From JAVKFY01 sp040223615 (GTDB lineage Bacteria; Pseudomonadota; Alphaproteobacteria; GCA-2731375), in assembly GCA_040223615.1 (NCBI GenBank), contig JAVKFY010000056.1, positions 54,944 through 118,943 on the forward strand: 64,000 nt of DNA. Reading direction: 5' to 3'. The notes under the pieces were generated by a model. It did not search any database, was not told the DNA's origin, and saw only the letters and a program-made list of their open reading frames with translations. Position numbers and translations under genes: made by a program. How positions within the stretch are numbered: position 1 is the stretch's first letter; each line of letters opens with the position of its first letter. Positions 41,461 through 50,909 of the stretch are shown here, one piece after another.

Positions 41461-43008
41461 ATGCAGATCACCCAGGGACTCCGCCGCGCGGTCCAGGTCA
41501 ACGCCGACGGCACCGCGACGATCTTCAACGGCCGGCGCCAGACCTGGCGCCAGTTCGCCGACCGGGTGGCGCGGCTGGCCGGTGCCATCGCCGCGCTCGG
41601 TCTCAAGCCCGGCGACCGGCTGGCGGTACTGGCGCTGAACGGCGACCGCTACCTGGAGATGCTGTTCGCCGGCTGGACCGCCGGCGCCGTGCTGGTGCCG
41701 CTGAACACGCGCTGGGCGGCGCCGGAACTGGCGTTCGCGCTCGGTGACTGCGGCGCGGCGATGCTGTTCGTCGACGACGCCTATGTCGAACTCGCCGATG
41801 GCCTGCGCCGAACCTGCCCGGACGTGCGCGAGGTCGTCTACATGGGCGAGAGCACGGTTCCGGCCGGGATGCACGACTACGAAACCGTGCTCGACGCCGC
41901 CGCGCCGATGGCCGACGCCGGTCGCGGCGGCGACGATATCGCCGGCCTGTACTACACCGGCGGCACCACCGGGCGCTCCAAGGGCGTGATGCTGAGCCAC
42001 CGCAACATCGTCTACAACGCCATCAACGTCGCCGCCACGATCCGCTTCGACCGCGACACCCACTGGCTGCACTCGGCGCCGATGTTCCACATCGCCGATG
42101 CCTGCGGCACGCTGGTGACAACCACCGTCGGCGGCTGCCACAGCTTCCTGCCGTCGTTCCGGCCGGAGGCGGCGATGCAGGTGATCCAGGACCACAAGAC
42201 CAGCTACTCGATCCTGATCCCGACCATGATCAACATGCTGGTGAACCACCCGGCGCTGGACGACTACGACCTGTCGCACGCGATGACCTGCCAGTTCGGC
42301 GGCTCGCCGATGCCGCCGGCAGTGCTGCGCCTGGCGATGGCGAAGCTGCCGAGCTGGCGCTTCATCCATTCCTTCGGCATGACCGAGCTGTCGCCGTTCA
42401 CCACCGCGCTGGTGCTGACGCCGGAGATGACCAAGGGCGAAGCGCCGCTGCTGGCCAGTTGCGGCTACCCGTCGCTGGGGTGCGAGGTGCGCATCGTCGA
42501 CGAGGCCGACCGGGAGGTGCCGGCCGGCACCGTCGGCCAGTTGCTCGCGCGCGGCGACAACGTGATGCGCGGCTACTGGAACCGGCCGGAAGAGAGCCAG
42601 GCGGCGCTGAAGGACGGCTGGATGCACACCGGCGATGCCGCCTATGTCGACGACGACGGCATGATCTACCTGGTCGACCGGCTGAAGGATATGATCATCT
42701 CCGGCGGCGAGAACGTCTATCCGGCCGAGGTCGAGCAGGCGATCTACCAGCACCCGGCGGTGCTGGAATGCGCGGTGATCGGCATGCCGGACGAGACATG
42801 GGGCGAGGCGGTGCATGCCATCGTGCGCTGCCGCGACGGCCAGCGCGCCACCGAGGCGGAGATCGTCGCGCATTGCCGCGAGCACATCGCCGGCTACAAG
42901 TGCCCCCGCGGCGTGACCTTCCGCGAGGAGCCGATGCCGCTGTCGGGTGCCGGCAAGATCCGCAAGCTCGAACTGCGCGAGCTCTATGCACGCCAGCCCG
43001 CGCCCTAG
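41461..43008 (+). CDS. AMP-dependent acyl-CoA synthetase/ligase
   Basis: A 515-residue ANL-superfamily enzyme that activates a carboxylic acid to its CoA thioester through an acyl-AMP. Signature P-loop YYTGGTTGRSKGVML is near 163-177, the A5-type motif HSFGMTELSP near 305, GWMHTGD and DRLKDMIISGGENVYP are at 380-425, and the C-terminal catalytic Lys is in SGAGKIRK (near 500). The acid is unknown; together with the SDR, the aldehyde dehydrogenase and a nearby ABC importer it would fit degradation of an aromatic or medium-chain aldehyde/acid. The ribosome site is weak. Its end overlaps the convergent AraC regulator by CTAG. Confidence 0.9.
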   Translation: MQITQGLRRAVQVNADGTATIFNGRRQTWRQFADRVARLAGAIAALGLKPGDRLAVLALNGDRYLEMLFAGWTAGAVLVPLNTRWAAPELAFALGDCGAAMLFVDDAYVELADGLRRTCPDVREVVYMGESTVPAGMHDYETVLDAAAPMADAGRGGDDIAGLYYTGGTTGRSKGVMLSHRNIVYNAINVAATIRFDRDTHWLHSAPMFHIADACGTLVTTTVGGCHSFLPSFRPEAAMQVIQDHKTSYSILIPTMINMLVNHPALDDYDLSHAMTCQFGGSPMPPAVLRLAMAKLPSWRFIHSFGMTELSPFTTALVLTPEMTKGEAPLLASCGYPSLGCEVRIVDEADREVPAGTVGQLLARGDNVMRGYWNRPEESQAALKDGWMHTGDAAYVDDDGMIYLVDRLKDMIISGGENVYPAEVEQAIYQHPAVLECAVIGMPDETWGEAVHAIVRCRDGQRATEAEIVAHCREHIAGYKCPRGVTFREEPMPLSGAGKIRKLELRELYARQPAP

Positions 43009-43895
43009 GGCCAGTCGGCGTAGGTCTCCACCGCTTCGCCACGGTCCTGGCCTTGCGCCAGGTGAATGCTTCGGCGGTAGGTCGCCGGCGGCAGGCCGAT
43101 CTTGGCCTTGAAGAAGCGGCTGAAATGAGCGACGTCGCGGAAGCCGAGTGCGGCGGCGACCTGCTCGACCGTCAACGTGGAGCGCCGCAGCGACAGCCGC
43201 GCCTCGTGCAGCACCCGCTCCTGCACCAGTTGGCTCGGCGTCTTGCCGAGGTGGCGGCGGCAGATGTCGTGCAGCCGGTCGGTCGACAGACCGACCGTGG
43301 CGGCATAGGCGGCGATGCTCCAGCGGTCGCGAAAGTGCATCTCCACGAGCTGGCGAAAGCGCTGCAGGATCCGCGACGGCTCGCCCTGGGTACGCAGCGC
43401 CATCGCCTCGCTGCCCGACAGCCGCCACAGGATCACCAGGATGGTGCAGAGCTGCGCCTGAACAAGCGCCAGCGAGCCGCCCTGCGGCCGGCGCAATTCG
43501 CGCGCCACCAGGCCGAAGGCGTTCTCGATGTCGGCAACGGTCTCGTCCGCATCGTCGATCGCGGCAACGACGCGGCGGTCGGCGAGCTGACGCAGCCCGG
43601 CGGATTCCGGATTGTTGGCCACGACGCTGGCCAGCACGGCCTGGTCGACCGCGAGCTGAAAGCCGACCGCGCCGGCGTGCACCGTCAGCGTGCGATCCGC
43701 CTGCCACGGCATCCAGGCCAGGCACGGCGCGGCCAGCGCAACCGCCTCGCCGCCGCCGATGGTGCCGGTCCCGGCGGTCAGCAGCAGGCAGCGCCACAGG
43801 CGATCCCCGGCTTGCGGACCGGTCCCCAGCACGCGGTGCTGTAGCGCGCAGACCACCCGGTCGGCGCTGATCTGCGGCATTTCGAGCGCGTTCAC
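43005..43895 (-). CDS. AraC-family transcriptional regulator
   Basis: A 296-residue regulator: an N-terminal cupin-like sensing domain (about 15-130, with AVALAAPCLAWMPW) and a C-terminal AraC double helix-turn-helix of about 100 residues. The second helix-turn-helix carries VEQVAAALGFRDVAHFSRFFKAKIGLPPATYRR, matching the family consensus. A GTG start at 43895 fits the GAGGAAG six bases upstream; ATGs at 43880 (downstream) or 43952 (longer) are alternatives. It diverges from the aldehyde dehydrogenase gene across a 148-base region and probably regulates it, and perhaps the ligase, with which it is convergent. Confidence 0.85.
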   Translation of the reverse strand: MNALEMPQISADRVVCALQHRVLGTGPQAGDRLWRCLLLTAGTGTIGGGEAVALAAPCLAWMPWQADRTLTVHAGAVGFQLAVDQAVLASVVANNPESAGLRQLADRRVVAAIDDADETVADIENAFGLVARELRRPQGGSLALVQAQLCTILVILWRLSGSEAMALRTQGEPSRILQRFRQLVEMHFRDRWSIAAYAATVGLSTDRLHDICRRHLGKTPSQLVQERVLHEARLSLRRSTLTVEQVAAALGFRDVAHFSRFFKAKIGLPPATYRRSIHLAQGQDRGEAVETYADWP

Positions 43896-43974
43896 CGCAT
43901 CGCTTCCTCGATGACCACCAGGAATATGCAAGTTTTCACCAGAATCTTCCATTATCGCCCCCGCCCGACTTTGC

Positions 43975-44000
43975 TGTCCTATGGTCCGGAAGTCAGGACA
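43975..44000. promoter_or_regulatory. Short inverted repeat upstream of the aldehyde dehydrogenase gene
   Basis: TGTCCT (43975-43980) and AGGACA (43995-44000) are separated by 14 bases and sit about 44 bases before the aldehyde dehydrogenase start, in the divergent region with the AraC gene. A regulator site or a leader hairpin are both possible; the signal is weak. Confidence 0.25.
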
Positions 44001-44043
44001 GGCGGCCTTCAACAACGTCATGCCCGGCTCCGGGGGAGGATGC

Positions 44044-45498
44044 GTGGTTTACGAAGCCCAGCTTCTGATCGACGGCCGTTCGGTGACGGCGCGGCGCGAG
44101 GCCACGTTCAGTCGCAGCGGTCCGATCGGCGGCGGTGCCGCGACCGTGGCATCGGCCGCATCGGTCGGCGATGCGCTGGCCGCCGCCAACGCCGCCGCCG
44201 CCGCCTTTCCGTCCTGGTCGACGACGCCGGCATCGGAACGCGCCAGCATCCTGGAACACGCCGCCGACCTGCTGGAATCGCGGCAGGACGAGTTCGCTGC
44301 CGTCATGGCGCGCGAGCTCGGTGCCACGCCGACCTGGGCCGGTTTCAACTGTTCGCTCGGCGCCGCGATCCTGCGCGACGCTGCGACCCGAACCGACTGC
44401 CTGGGCGATACCGGCGGTCCGGCCGCCGGGCCCGCGGTCACAAACCTCGCGGTGCGCCAGCCGGCCGGCGTGGTGCTGGGCATCGCGCCATGGAACGCGC
44501 CGATCGTGCTGAGCGTGCGTGCCGTCGCGGTGCCGCTGGCCTGCGCCAACACGGTCGTCCTGAAGGCTTCCGAGCTCTGCCCGAAGACACACAGCCTGGT
44601 GGCCGAGACCCTGAACGACGCCGGCCTGCCGCCGGGCGTCCTGAACCTGGTCAGTAACGCCCCCGACGATGCCGCCGAGATCATCGAGGCGCTGGTCGCG
44701 CACGCGGCGGTACGTCGCGTCAGCTTCACCGGCTCGACCCGGGTCGGCCGCAGCGTGGCCGAGATCTGCGCGCGGCACCTGAAACCCTGCCTGCTGGAGC
44801 TTTCCGGCAAGGCGCCGCTGTTGCTGCTGGACGACGCCGACATCGAGGCCGCCGCCGATGCCGCCAGCTACGGCGCCTTCTTCAACCAGGGCCAGGTCTG
44901 TATCTCGACCGAGCGGGTCATTGTCGACGAGGCGGTCGCGGCGGATTTCGTCGCGCAGTTCGCGACCCGCGCCAGCGCACTGCGCGCCGGCGACCCGTCG
45001 TCGGGCAGGCACGCGCTGGGCGCGATGATCGGCACCGAGGCGGCGAACCGCGTCGGCACCCTGGTCGAGGACGCGCTGGCCAAGGGCGCCACGCTGGTCT
45101 GTGGCGGCCAGCGCGACGACGCAGTGATGCAGCCGACGATCATCGATCACGTCACCTCGACAATGCGGCTCTATCACGAGGAATCGTTCGGCCCGGTCGC
45201 GGCAGTGATCCGCGTCGCCGGCGTGGAAGAGGCGATCGCGGTCGCCAACGACAGCGACTATGGCCTGGCGGCGGCGGTCTTCGGCCGCGACACCGCGCGC
45301 GCGCTGGCGGTGGCGCGGCGGCTGGAGACCGGCATCGCGCACGTCAACGGCCCCACCGTCTACGACGAACCGCACATGCCGTTCGGTGGCATGAAGGCCA
45401 GCGGCCATGGTCGTTTTGGGGGCGACAGCGGCGTGCAGGCGTTCACCGAATTGCGTTGGATATCGCTGCACCGACAGGCGCACGACTACCCGATCTGA
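44044..45498 (+). CDS. NAD(P)-dependent aldehyde dehydrogenase (vanillin/salicylaldehyde dehydrogenase-like)
   Basis: A 484-residue aldehyde dehydrogenase. The general base Glu252 is in LELSGKAPLL and the catalytic Cys286 is in NQGQVCIST; the N-terminal nucleotide-binding block includes GIAPWNAPI and KASELCP, and the GSTRVG loop is intact. The ELSGKAPLLLLDDADIE pattern resembles vanillin and salicylaldehyde dehydrogenases, suggesting an aromatic aldehyde. The GTG at 44044 with GGAGG four bases upstream is favoured; a longer frame from 43981 has no ribosome site. It is followed after 62 bases by an ABC transporter operon on the same strand, probably for a related acid. Confidence 0.9.
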   Translation: MVYEAQLLIDGRSVTARREATFSRSGPIGGGAATVASAASVGDALAAANAAAAAFPSWSTTPASERASILEHAADLLESRQDEFAAVMARELGATPTWAGFNCSLGAAILRDAATRTDCLGDTGGPAAGPAVTNLAVRQPAGVVLGIAPWNAPIVLSVRAVAVPLACANTVVLKASELCPKTHSLVAETLNDAGLPPGVLNLVSNAPDDAAEIIEALVAHAAVRRVSFTGSTRVGRSVAEICARHLKPCLLELSGKAPLLLLDDADIEAAADAASYGAFFNQGQVCISTERVIVDEAVAADFVAQFATRASALRAGDPSSGRHALGAMIGTEAANRVGTLVEDALAKGATLVCGGQRDDAVMQPTIIDHVTSTMRLYHEESFGPVAAVIRVAGVEEAIAVANDSDYGLAAAVFGRDTARALAVARRLETGIAHVNGPTVYDEPHMPFGGMKASGHGRFGGDSGVQAFTELRWISLHRQAHDYPI

Positions 45499-45560
45499 CT
45501 CGTGCCAGTCGGTGGCAAACCGTCGCGCCAAGAACGCGACACATAAGAGGGAGGAGACCC

Positions 45561-46763
45561 ATGAACCGAAGGACAACGCTCAAGATGGCGGCGGCCGCGA
45601 CGCTGCTCGGCGGCCTGATCGCCGGGCCTGCATCGGCCGCCGACACCATCAAGATCGGCGCCGTGGCGGCCAAGACGGGCCCGCTGGCCGGCGGCACCGC
45701 CGTCACCCATTGGCCCAACATCCAGCTCTGGGTGGAGCAGGTGAACGCTCGCGGCGGACTGAAGCTGAAGTCCGGCATGGCCAAGATCGAGGTCATCGAA
45801 TACGACGACCAGACCAATCCGGGCGAAAGCATCAAGGCGGTGCAGCGGTTGGCGACGCAGGACAAGGTCGACTTCATCGTCGCGCCCTACGGCACCGGCT
45901 TCAATCTGGCGGTGGCGCCGATCTTCGCCAAGTACGGCTATCCGCAGCTCGCGGTCACCGCGATCACCGACCAGATCGAAACGCTGACCGAACGCTATGA
46001 CGGCCTGTTCTTCCTGCTCGGCTCGACCGAGGCCTTCACCCAGGCGGTCGTCGATATCCTGGTCGACCTGAACAAGGCCGGGAAAATCGGCAACAAGGTG
46101 GCGATGGTGAACGTTGCCGACGCCTTCGGCATCGAGCTGGCGAACTCCGCCCGCCCGGCATTCGAGGCGGCCGGGCTGGAGATCGTCTACGACAAGTCCT
46201 ATCCGCTCGGCACCCAGGACCTGTCGCCGATCGTCAAGGGCGCCAAGGCCGCGAACCCGGACGCCTTCATCGCCTGGTCCTACCCGCCCGACACCTTCGG
46301 CCTGACGCAAGAAGCGATCGTCCAGAGTCTCGACACCAAGGTGTTCTACACCGCCGTCGCCACGTCATTCCCGGCCTATGGCGGCAAGTTCGGCAGCAAG
46401 GCCAACAACGTGCTCGGCGCCGGCGGCATCGACCCGGACACGCCGGAAATGCAGGCCTACCTGAAGGCGCACAAGGAGGTTACCGGCAAGGCCGCCGACG
46501 GCTGGGCCAGCGCCACCGTCTACGCCAGCCTGCAGATCCTGGAACAGGCGATCGAGGGCGTCGGCAGCACCGACCGCGCCGCCGTCACCGCCTATATCAA
46601 GAGCCACACATTCAAGACGGTGATGGGCGACGTCACCTTCAAGAACCAGAACAACGAGGTGTTCTGGACCGCCGGGCAGTGGCAGGACGGCCGCTATCTC
46701 GGCGTCGCCTCCACCGGCCGGCCCGGCGCCAAGCCGGTGCAGCTCAAGTCCGGCTGGAACTAG
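45561..46763 (+). CDS. Branched-chain-type ABC substrate-binding protein
   Basis: A 400-residue Peripla_BP_6 protein with a leader peptide, MNRRTTLKMAAAATLLGG, ending near residue 26; RR-T-T-L might also be read as a weak Tat motif. The mature part has DTIKIGAVAAKTGPLAGG, YDDQTNPGESIKAVQRLA and QDLSPIVKGAKAANPDAFIAW. It heads the operon (binding protein, LivH, LivM, LivG, LivF) on the plus strand, with GAGGGAGGAG before its ATG. The ligand may be an aromatic or fatty acid, to judge from the upstream aldehyde dehydrogenase, but this is inference. Confidence 0.9.
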   Translation: MNRRTTLKMAAAATLLGGLIAGPASAADTIKIGAVAAKTGPLAGGTAVTHWPNIQLWVEQVNARGGLKLKSGMAKIEVIEYDDQTNPGESIKAVQRLATQDKVDFIVAPYGTGFNLAVAPIFAKYGYPQLAVTAITDQIETLTERYDGLFFLLGSTEAFTQAVVDILVDLNKAGKIGNKVAMVNVADAFGIELANSARPAFEAAGLEIVYDKSYPLGTQDLSPIVKGAKAANPDAFIAWSYPPDTFGLTQEAIVQSLDTKVFYTAVATSFPAYGGKFGSKANNVLGAGGIDPDTPEMQAYLKAHKEVTGKAADGWASATVYASLQILEQAIEGVGSTDRAAVTAYIKSHTFKTVMGDVTFKNQNNEVFWTAGQWQDGRYLGVASTGRPGAKPVQLKSGWN

Positions 46764-46816
46764 GCGGCAAGCAGACGGGCGGCGGCGCGGGAACGAGCCG
46801 CCGCCCAGGTCTGGCC

Positions 46817-47683
46817 ATGGACATCGTCATCACCGGCCTGCTGCTCGGCGGCACCTACGCGCTGATCGCGATGGGGCTGAACCTGCAGTACGGCGTCGCC
46901 CGGATCATGAACCTGGCGACCGGCGAGATGCTGGTCGCCGGCGCCTTCGCCGCGTTCTGGTGTCACACCGCGGGCCAGGTCAGCCCGCTGCTGTCGCTGC
47001 TGCTGGTGGCGCCGCTGGCGTTCGCCGGGAACTGGATGGTCTACCGCTTCATGCTGCGCCCGCTGGTGCGCCGTGCCCGTGATCCCGGTCAGCTCGAGGT
47101 CGACAGCATCCTGGCGACCTTCGGCATGGCCTTTATCTTCGTCGGCATCATGCTGGCCGGCTTCGGCGGCGATTACTTCTCCTATTCCTACCTAGTCGAG
47201 CCGGTCGACATTTTCGGCGCGACCTACGCGCTGAACCGCATCGTCGCCTGCCTGGCGGCCGCCGCCATCGGCGGCCTGTTGTGCCTGTGGCTCTATGGCA
47301 CGCGAACCGGCGTGGCGATGCGCGCGGTGGCGGTCAGCCCGCGCTCGGCCGGCCTGGTCGGCATCGACGTGCCGGCGATGTCGGCGCTGGCCTTCGCGCT
47401 CGGCGGGGCGGTTGCCGCGTCCGGCGGCGCGCTGATCAGCACCTTCCTGACCATGGACGCGTCGGTCGGTGTGCTGTTCACCATGAAGGCGCTGGTGATC
47501 GTGATCATGGGCGGCGTCGGCGACATGCGCGGCGCCATCCTCGCGGCGGTGATCCTGGGCATCGCGGAGACCGCGGTGGCGACGCTGATCGACCCCGGCC
47601 TTACGCTGGCGGCGGCCTACCTGATGTTCATCGCGGTCCTGCTGTTTCGGCCGCAAGGGCTGTTCGGAAGGCGCGCCGCATGA
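46817..47683 (+). CDS. livH: Branched-chain-type ABC transporter permease LivH
   Basis: A 288-residue LivH permease. The N-terminus MDIVITGLLLGGTYALIAMG and the signature GVARIMNLATGEM are followed by GIMLAGFGGDY and VIMGGVGDMRGAILAAVILG near the C-terminus. The ATG at 46817 comes 53 bases after the binding-protein stop; a longer frame into that gene is non-coding. The stop overlaps the next gene (ATGA). Confidence 0.9.
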   Translation: MDIVITGLLLGGTYALIAMGLNLQYGVARIMNLATGEMLVAGAFAAFWCHTAGQVSPLLSLLLVAPLAFAGNWMVYRFMLRPLVRRARDPGQLEVDSILATFGMAFIFVGIMLAGFGGDYFSYSYLVEPVDIFGATYALNRIVACLAAAAIGGLLCLWLYGTRTGVAMRAVAVSPRSAGLVGIDVPAMSALAFALGGAVAASGGALISTFLTMDASVGVLFTMKALVIVIMGGVGDMRGAILAAVILGIAETAVATLIDPGLTLAAAYLMFIAVLLFRPQGLFGRRAA

Positions 47684-48609
47684 GCCGCGCCGGCGGCTGG
47701 CGCATGGCATTGGCGGCGGCCGGCTTCGCGCTCGCCGCCCTGCTGCCGCTGGTCGACCAGGGCTACCTGCTGACTTTCGCGGTCACGGTGGCAATGTACG
47801 CCGTGCTGGCGACGAGCTGGGCGGTGTTCTCCGGCCCGACGCGCTACATCTCGCTGGCGACCGCGGCGTTCTACGGCCTGGGCACCTACGTCGTCGCGAT
47901 CGGCATCGACGTGCTGCCCTACCCGCTGCTGCTACTGCTGGCGCTGCTTGCCGGCGCGGTGCTGGCGGGCATCGTCGGGCTGGCGACGTTGCGGCTGTCG
48001 GGCGTCTACTTCGTGATCTTCACGCTCGGGTTGGCCGAGCTGGTGCGCCAGCTCGTCACCTGGACGCAGAACAACTTCGGCACCAGCCGCGGGCTTTACG
48101 TGCTGACCGACCTAACCGAGAGCCACATCTACTGGGAGTTGCTGGCGGCGACGGCGGCGGTCTACCTGTTCGGCTGGTGGATCGGGCGGTCGCGGATCGG
48201 CTTCGCGCTGCGCATCATCGGCAACGACGAGGTCGTGGCCGAGCACTGCGGCATCGGCACTGCCGCCAGCAAGGTGGCGCTGTTCATGTTTTCCGGCGCG
48301 GTCGCGGCCCTGGTCGGCGCCCTGCTGGCGCCGCGCTGGACCTATATCGACCCCGGCATCGCGTTCTCGCCGATCCTGTCGTTTCAGGTGGTGATCATGG
48401 CGCTGCTCGGCGGTGCCGGCCGGCTGTGGGGGCCGCTGCTCGGCGTCCTGCCCTTCGCGCTGCTGTGGGAAGTGATCTCGGCGCAATTCCCGAACCAGAC
48501 CACACTGCTGCTCGGCATTGCCTTCCTGCTGGTGGTCTACGTGGTGCCGCATGGTGTCGCTGGACGGCTGGAAACGTTGCTGCACGCCCTGCGGCGAGGG
48601 CGAGGCTAG
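47680..48609 (+). CDS. livM: Branched-chain-type ABC transporter permease LivM
   Basis: A 309-residue LivM permease of normal length. Typical elements are GPTRYISLATAAFYGLGTYVV (family Gly/Ser-rich block), LRLSGVYFVIFTLGLAELVRQL, LRIIGNDEVVAEHCGI and LLGGAGRLWGPLLGVLPFALL. The ATG at 47680 overlaps the livH stop (ATGA). It follows LivH and precedes the two ATPases LivG and LivF. Confidence 0.9.
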   Translation: MSRAGGWRMALAAAGFALAALLPLVDQGYLLTFAVTVAMYAVLATSWAVFSGPTRYISLATAAFYGLGTYVVAIGIDVLPYPLLLLLALLAGAVLAGIVGLATLRLSGVYFVIFTLGLAELVRQLVTWTQNNFGTSRGLYVLTDLTESHIYWELLAATAAVYLFGWWIGRSRIGFALRIIGNDEVVAEHCGIGTAASKVALFMFSGAVAALVGALLAPRWTYIDPGIAFSPILSFQVVIMALLGGAGRLWGPLLGVLPFALLWEVISAQFPNQTTLLLGIAFLLVVYVVPHGVAGRLETLLHALRRGRG

Positions 48610-48613
48610 CGCG

Positions 48614-49345
48614 ATGACCGACAGGTTGCTGAACGTCCGCGAAGTGAGCAAGCGGTTCGGCGGCCTGATCGCTGTCGACGGCATCAGCTTTGAGGTCGCC
48701 GAGCATCAGGTGCTCGGCCTGATCGGCCCGAACGGGTCCGGCAAGACCACGATGCTGAACCTGATCTCCGGCGCGTTGCGACCGTCCGGCGGCGCAATCG
48801 AATTGCGTGGCCAGGCGATCGCCGGGTTGCCGCCGCGCCGGATCAGCCGCCTCGGCGTCGGCCGCACCTTCCAGCTCGTGCGGCTGCTGCCGTCGCTCTC
48901 GGTGCTCGACAACGTCATCGCCGGCGCCGCCTTCGGCCATCGCCGGCGCTGGGGCGCCGAGGCGCGCCGCCATGCGGAAGCACTTCTGGAGCGGGTCGGC
49001 CTCGCCGTGGCGCCAGACGCCGCCGTCGGCACCCTGACCTATATCGACCAGAAACGGCTGGAGCTGGCCCGTACGCTGGCCGGCGATCCGGTCCTGCTGC
49101 TGCTCGACGAGTGGCTGGCGGGGCTGAACCCGACGGAACTCGCCACCGGCGTGGCGCTGATCGACAGCCTGCGTGCCGAGGGCCGCACTATCATCCTGGT
49201 CGAGCACGTGATGGATGCGATCCGCAGCCTGTGCGACACCTGCGTGGTGATGAGCAGCGGCAGCAGAATCGCCCAAGGCCCACCGGAGGCGGTGCTGGCC
49301 GACCCGGCGGTAGTCCGCGCCTATCTGGGCGACGACGGTGCTTGA
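48614..49345 (+). CDS. livG: Branched-chain-type ABC transporter ATPase LivG
   Basis: A 243-residue ATPase starting MTDRLLNVREVSKRFGG. It has Walker A GPNGSGKTT, Q-loop FQLVRLLPSLSVLDN, Walker B LLLLDEWLAGL and switch VEHVMD. The signature region reads LTYIDQKRLELARTL, an uncommon form (the Gly of LSxG is replaced by Ile), and Trp takes the place of Pro after DE. The next gene starts 8 bases before its stop. Confidence 0.88.
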   Translation: MTDRLLNVREVSKRFGGLIAVDGISFEVAEHQVLGLIGPNGSGKTTMLNLISGALRPSGGAIELRGQAIAGLPPRRISRLGVGRTFQLVRLLPSLSVLDNVIAGAAFGHRRRWGAEARRHAEALLERVGLAVAPDAAVGTLTYIDQKRLELARTLAGDPVLLLLDEWLAGLNPTELATGVALIDSLRAEGRTIILVEHVMDAIRSLCDTCVVMSSGSRIAQGPPEAVLADPAVVRAYLGDDGA

Positions 49346-50060
49346 GGTCGCCGGCCTGTCCGTCAGCTACGGCCGGCACCAGGCGCTGGCCGAGGTGTCG
49401 CTGCGCATCGCTCCAGGGGAGATCGTCGTCATCCTCGGTGCCAACGGCGCCGGCAAGAGCACGCTGCTGACCTCCATCGCCGGCATCTGCGAGGGCACCG
49501 GGAACGGCTCGATCACGCTGGATGGCGCGCCGATCCTGGCGCGACCGCCGCACCGGATCGTCGCTGACGGGATCACCCTGGTGCCGGAAGACCGCGGCCT
49601 GTTCGCCGACCTCTCGGTGCGCGAGAACCTCATCCTCGGCGCCCACGTCGCTCGCGCGCGGCCGAACGAGGCGGCGAACCTCACGCGTGTGCTCGAACTG
49701 TTCCCACGCCTCGCCGAGCGCGCCCGGCAGCCGGTACGCACCATGAGCGGCGGCGAGCAGCAAATGGTGGCGATCGGCCGCGCATTGATGTCGATGCCGA
49801 CGATTCTGTTGCTCGACGAGCCCTCGCTCGGCCTGTCGCCGCTGCTGTGCCGCGAGCTGTTCCGCACCTTGACCACCGTGCGCGAGGCCGGCATCGGCAT
49901 CCTGCTGGTGGAGCAGAACGCGGCGCAGAGCCTGGCGATCGGCGACCGGGGCTACCTGCTGGAGAACGGCCGCGTTGTCGGGCACGACAGCGCCGCCATG
50001 CTGGCCGCCGACCCCGCCGTGCAAGCCGCATACCTGGGCGTCAGCGCGCCGGCGACCTGA
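49338..50060 (+). CDS. livF: Branched-chain-type ABC transporter ATPase LivF
   Basis: A 240-residue LivF ATPase with Walker A GANGAGKST, VPEDRGLFADLSVRENL, signature MSGGEQQMVAIGRAL, Walker B ILLLDEPSLGLSP and switch VEQNAA. All catalytic motifs are intact, unlike the LivF at 35486-36181. The start is GTG at 49338, overlapping the livG end. It is the last gene of the operon; an alpha/beta hydrolase follows after 39 bases in the same direction. Confidence 0.9.
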   Translation: MLEVAGLSVSYGRHQALAEVSLRIAPGEIVVILGANGAGKSTLLTSIAGICEGTGNGSITLDGAPILARPPHRIVADGITLVPEDRGLFADLSVRENLILGAHVARARPNEAANLTRVLELFPRLAERARQPVRTMSGGEQQMVAIGRALMSMPTILLLDEPSLGLSPLLCRELFRTLTTVREAGIGILLVEQNAAQSLAIGDRGYLLENGRVVGHDSAAMLAADPAVQAAYLGVSAPAT

Positions 50061-50099
50061 CGGCGTGATAAGGTCAGCAACGGGCTCGCGGAGGCTGAT

Positions 50100-50909
50100 A
50101 TGGCATACCTGTCGCTGGATGATCGGTCGATCTACTACGACATCGTCGACCTGACGCCGCCGTGGGTGCGCGCCCCGCAGACCATCCTGTTTCACCACGG
50201 CGTGGCCGCCAGTGCCGAAATCTGGGCCGACTGGCTACCGGCGCTGATCGGCCGCTACCGGCTGGTGCGGTTCGACATGCGCGGGTGCGGGCGTTCCGAG
50301 AAGGGTGACGCACGGGCGGCCATCGGGTTCGAGTCGATGCTGGGCGATCTGTTGGCGCTGGCCGACGCGGTCGAGGCGAACCGGTTCCATCTGGTCGGCG
50401 AGTCGATCGGCGGCAGCCTCGCCCTCCTCGCGGCGCTTCGGCAGCCACAGCGCGTGCGCAGCGTGACCGGCGTGTCGTGTAGCCATCGCGGCAGCGGCGT
50501 CGACAACGTGGTGCCGTGGCGCGTCTTCATCGACGAGCACGGCATGGCCGGCTGGTCGGAAATGATGATGGCCCGACGGTTTCATCCCGGTGCGCTGCCC
50601 GACGCGCGTCACGCCTGGTACCAGCGCCAGCAGTCCGAGCAGGACCCCGACGTCGTTCTGGCGCTGGCGCAGGCGCTGCTCGACCTCGACCTGAGCCCGG
50701 AACTGGACCGGCTGACGCAACCGGTGCTGCTGCTGTCGCCGGACGACAGCCCGTTCATCGGACCCACCATCACTGCCGAACTGCACCGGCTGCTGCCCGA
50801 CAGCGAGATGCAGGTCTTCGCCGGCACGCGCCACGGCCTGCCTTTCAGTCACGCGCGGCCATGCGCGGCGGCGACGGCCGACTTCCTAGCGCGCCGCTTC
50901 GAAAACTAG
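50100..50909 (+). CDS. Alpha/beta-hydrolase (3-oxoadipate enol-lactonase/esterase-like)
   Basis: A 269-residue alpha/beta-hydrolase. The oxyanion HHG block (LFHHGVAASAEIW) is near 40-52, the nucleophile elbow GESIGG holds Ser102, a probable acid is in SPDDSPF (near 215), and the catalytic His is in GTRHGLPFSH near 245. The layout (DMRGCGRSEK) is like enol-lactonase, haloperoxidase-like esterases or meta-cleavage product hydrolases. It has the same direction as the Liv operon and ends in a CTAG overlap with the CoA-transferase gene. The substrate is unknown. Confidence 0.83.
   Translation: MAYLSLDDRSIYYDIVDLTPPWVRAPQTILFHHGVAASAEIWADWLPALIGRYRLVRFDMRGCGRSEKGDARAAIGFESMLGDLLALADAVEANRFHLVGESIGGSLALLAALRQPQRVRSVTGVSCSHRGSGVDNVVPWRVFIDEHGMAGWSEMMMARRFHPGALPDARHAWYQRQQSEQDPDVVLALAQALLDLDLSPELDRLTQPVLLLSPDDSPFIGPTITAELHRLLPDSEMQVFAGTRHGLPFSHARPCAAATADFLARRFEN

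Noticed and set aside
41182..43797. An 871-residue minus-strand frame opposite the acyl-CoA ligase
   Set aside because: No domain; it overlaps the ligase and AraC genes in shadow frames.
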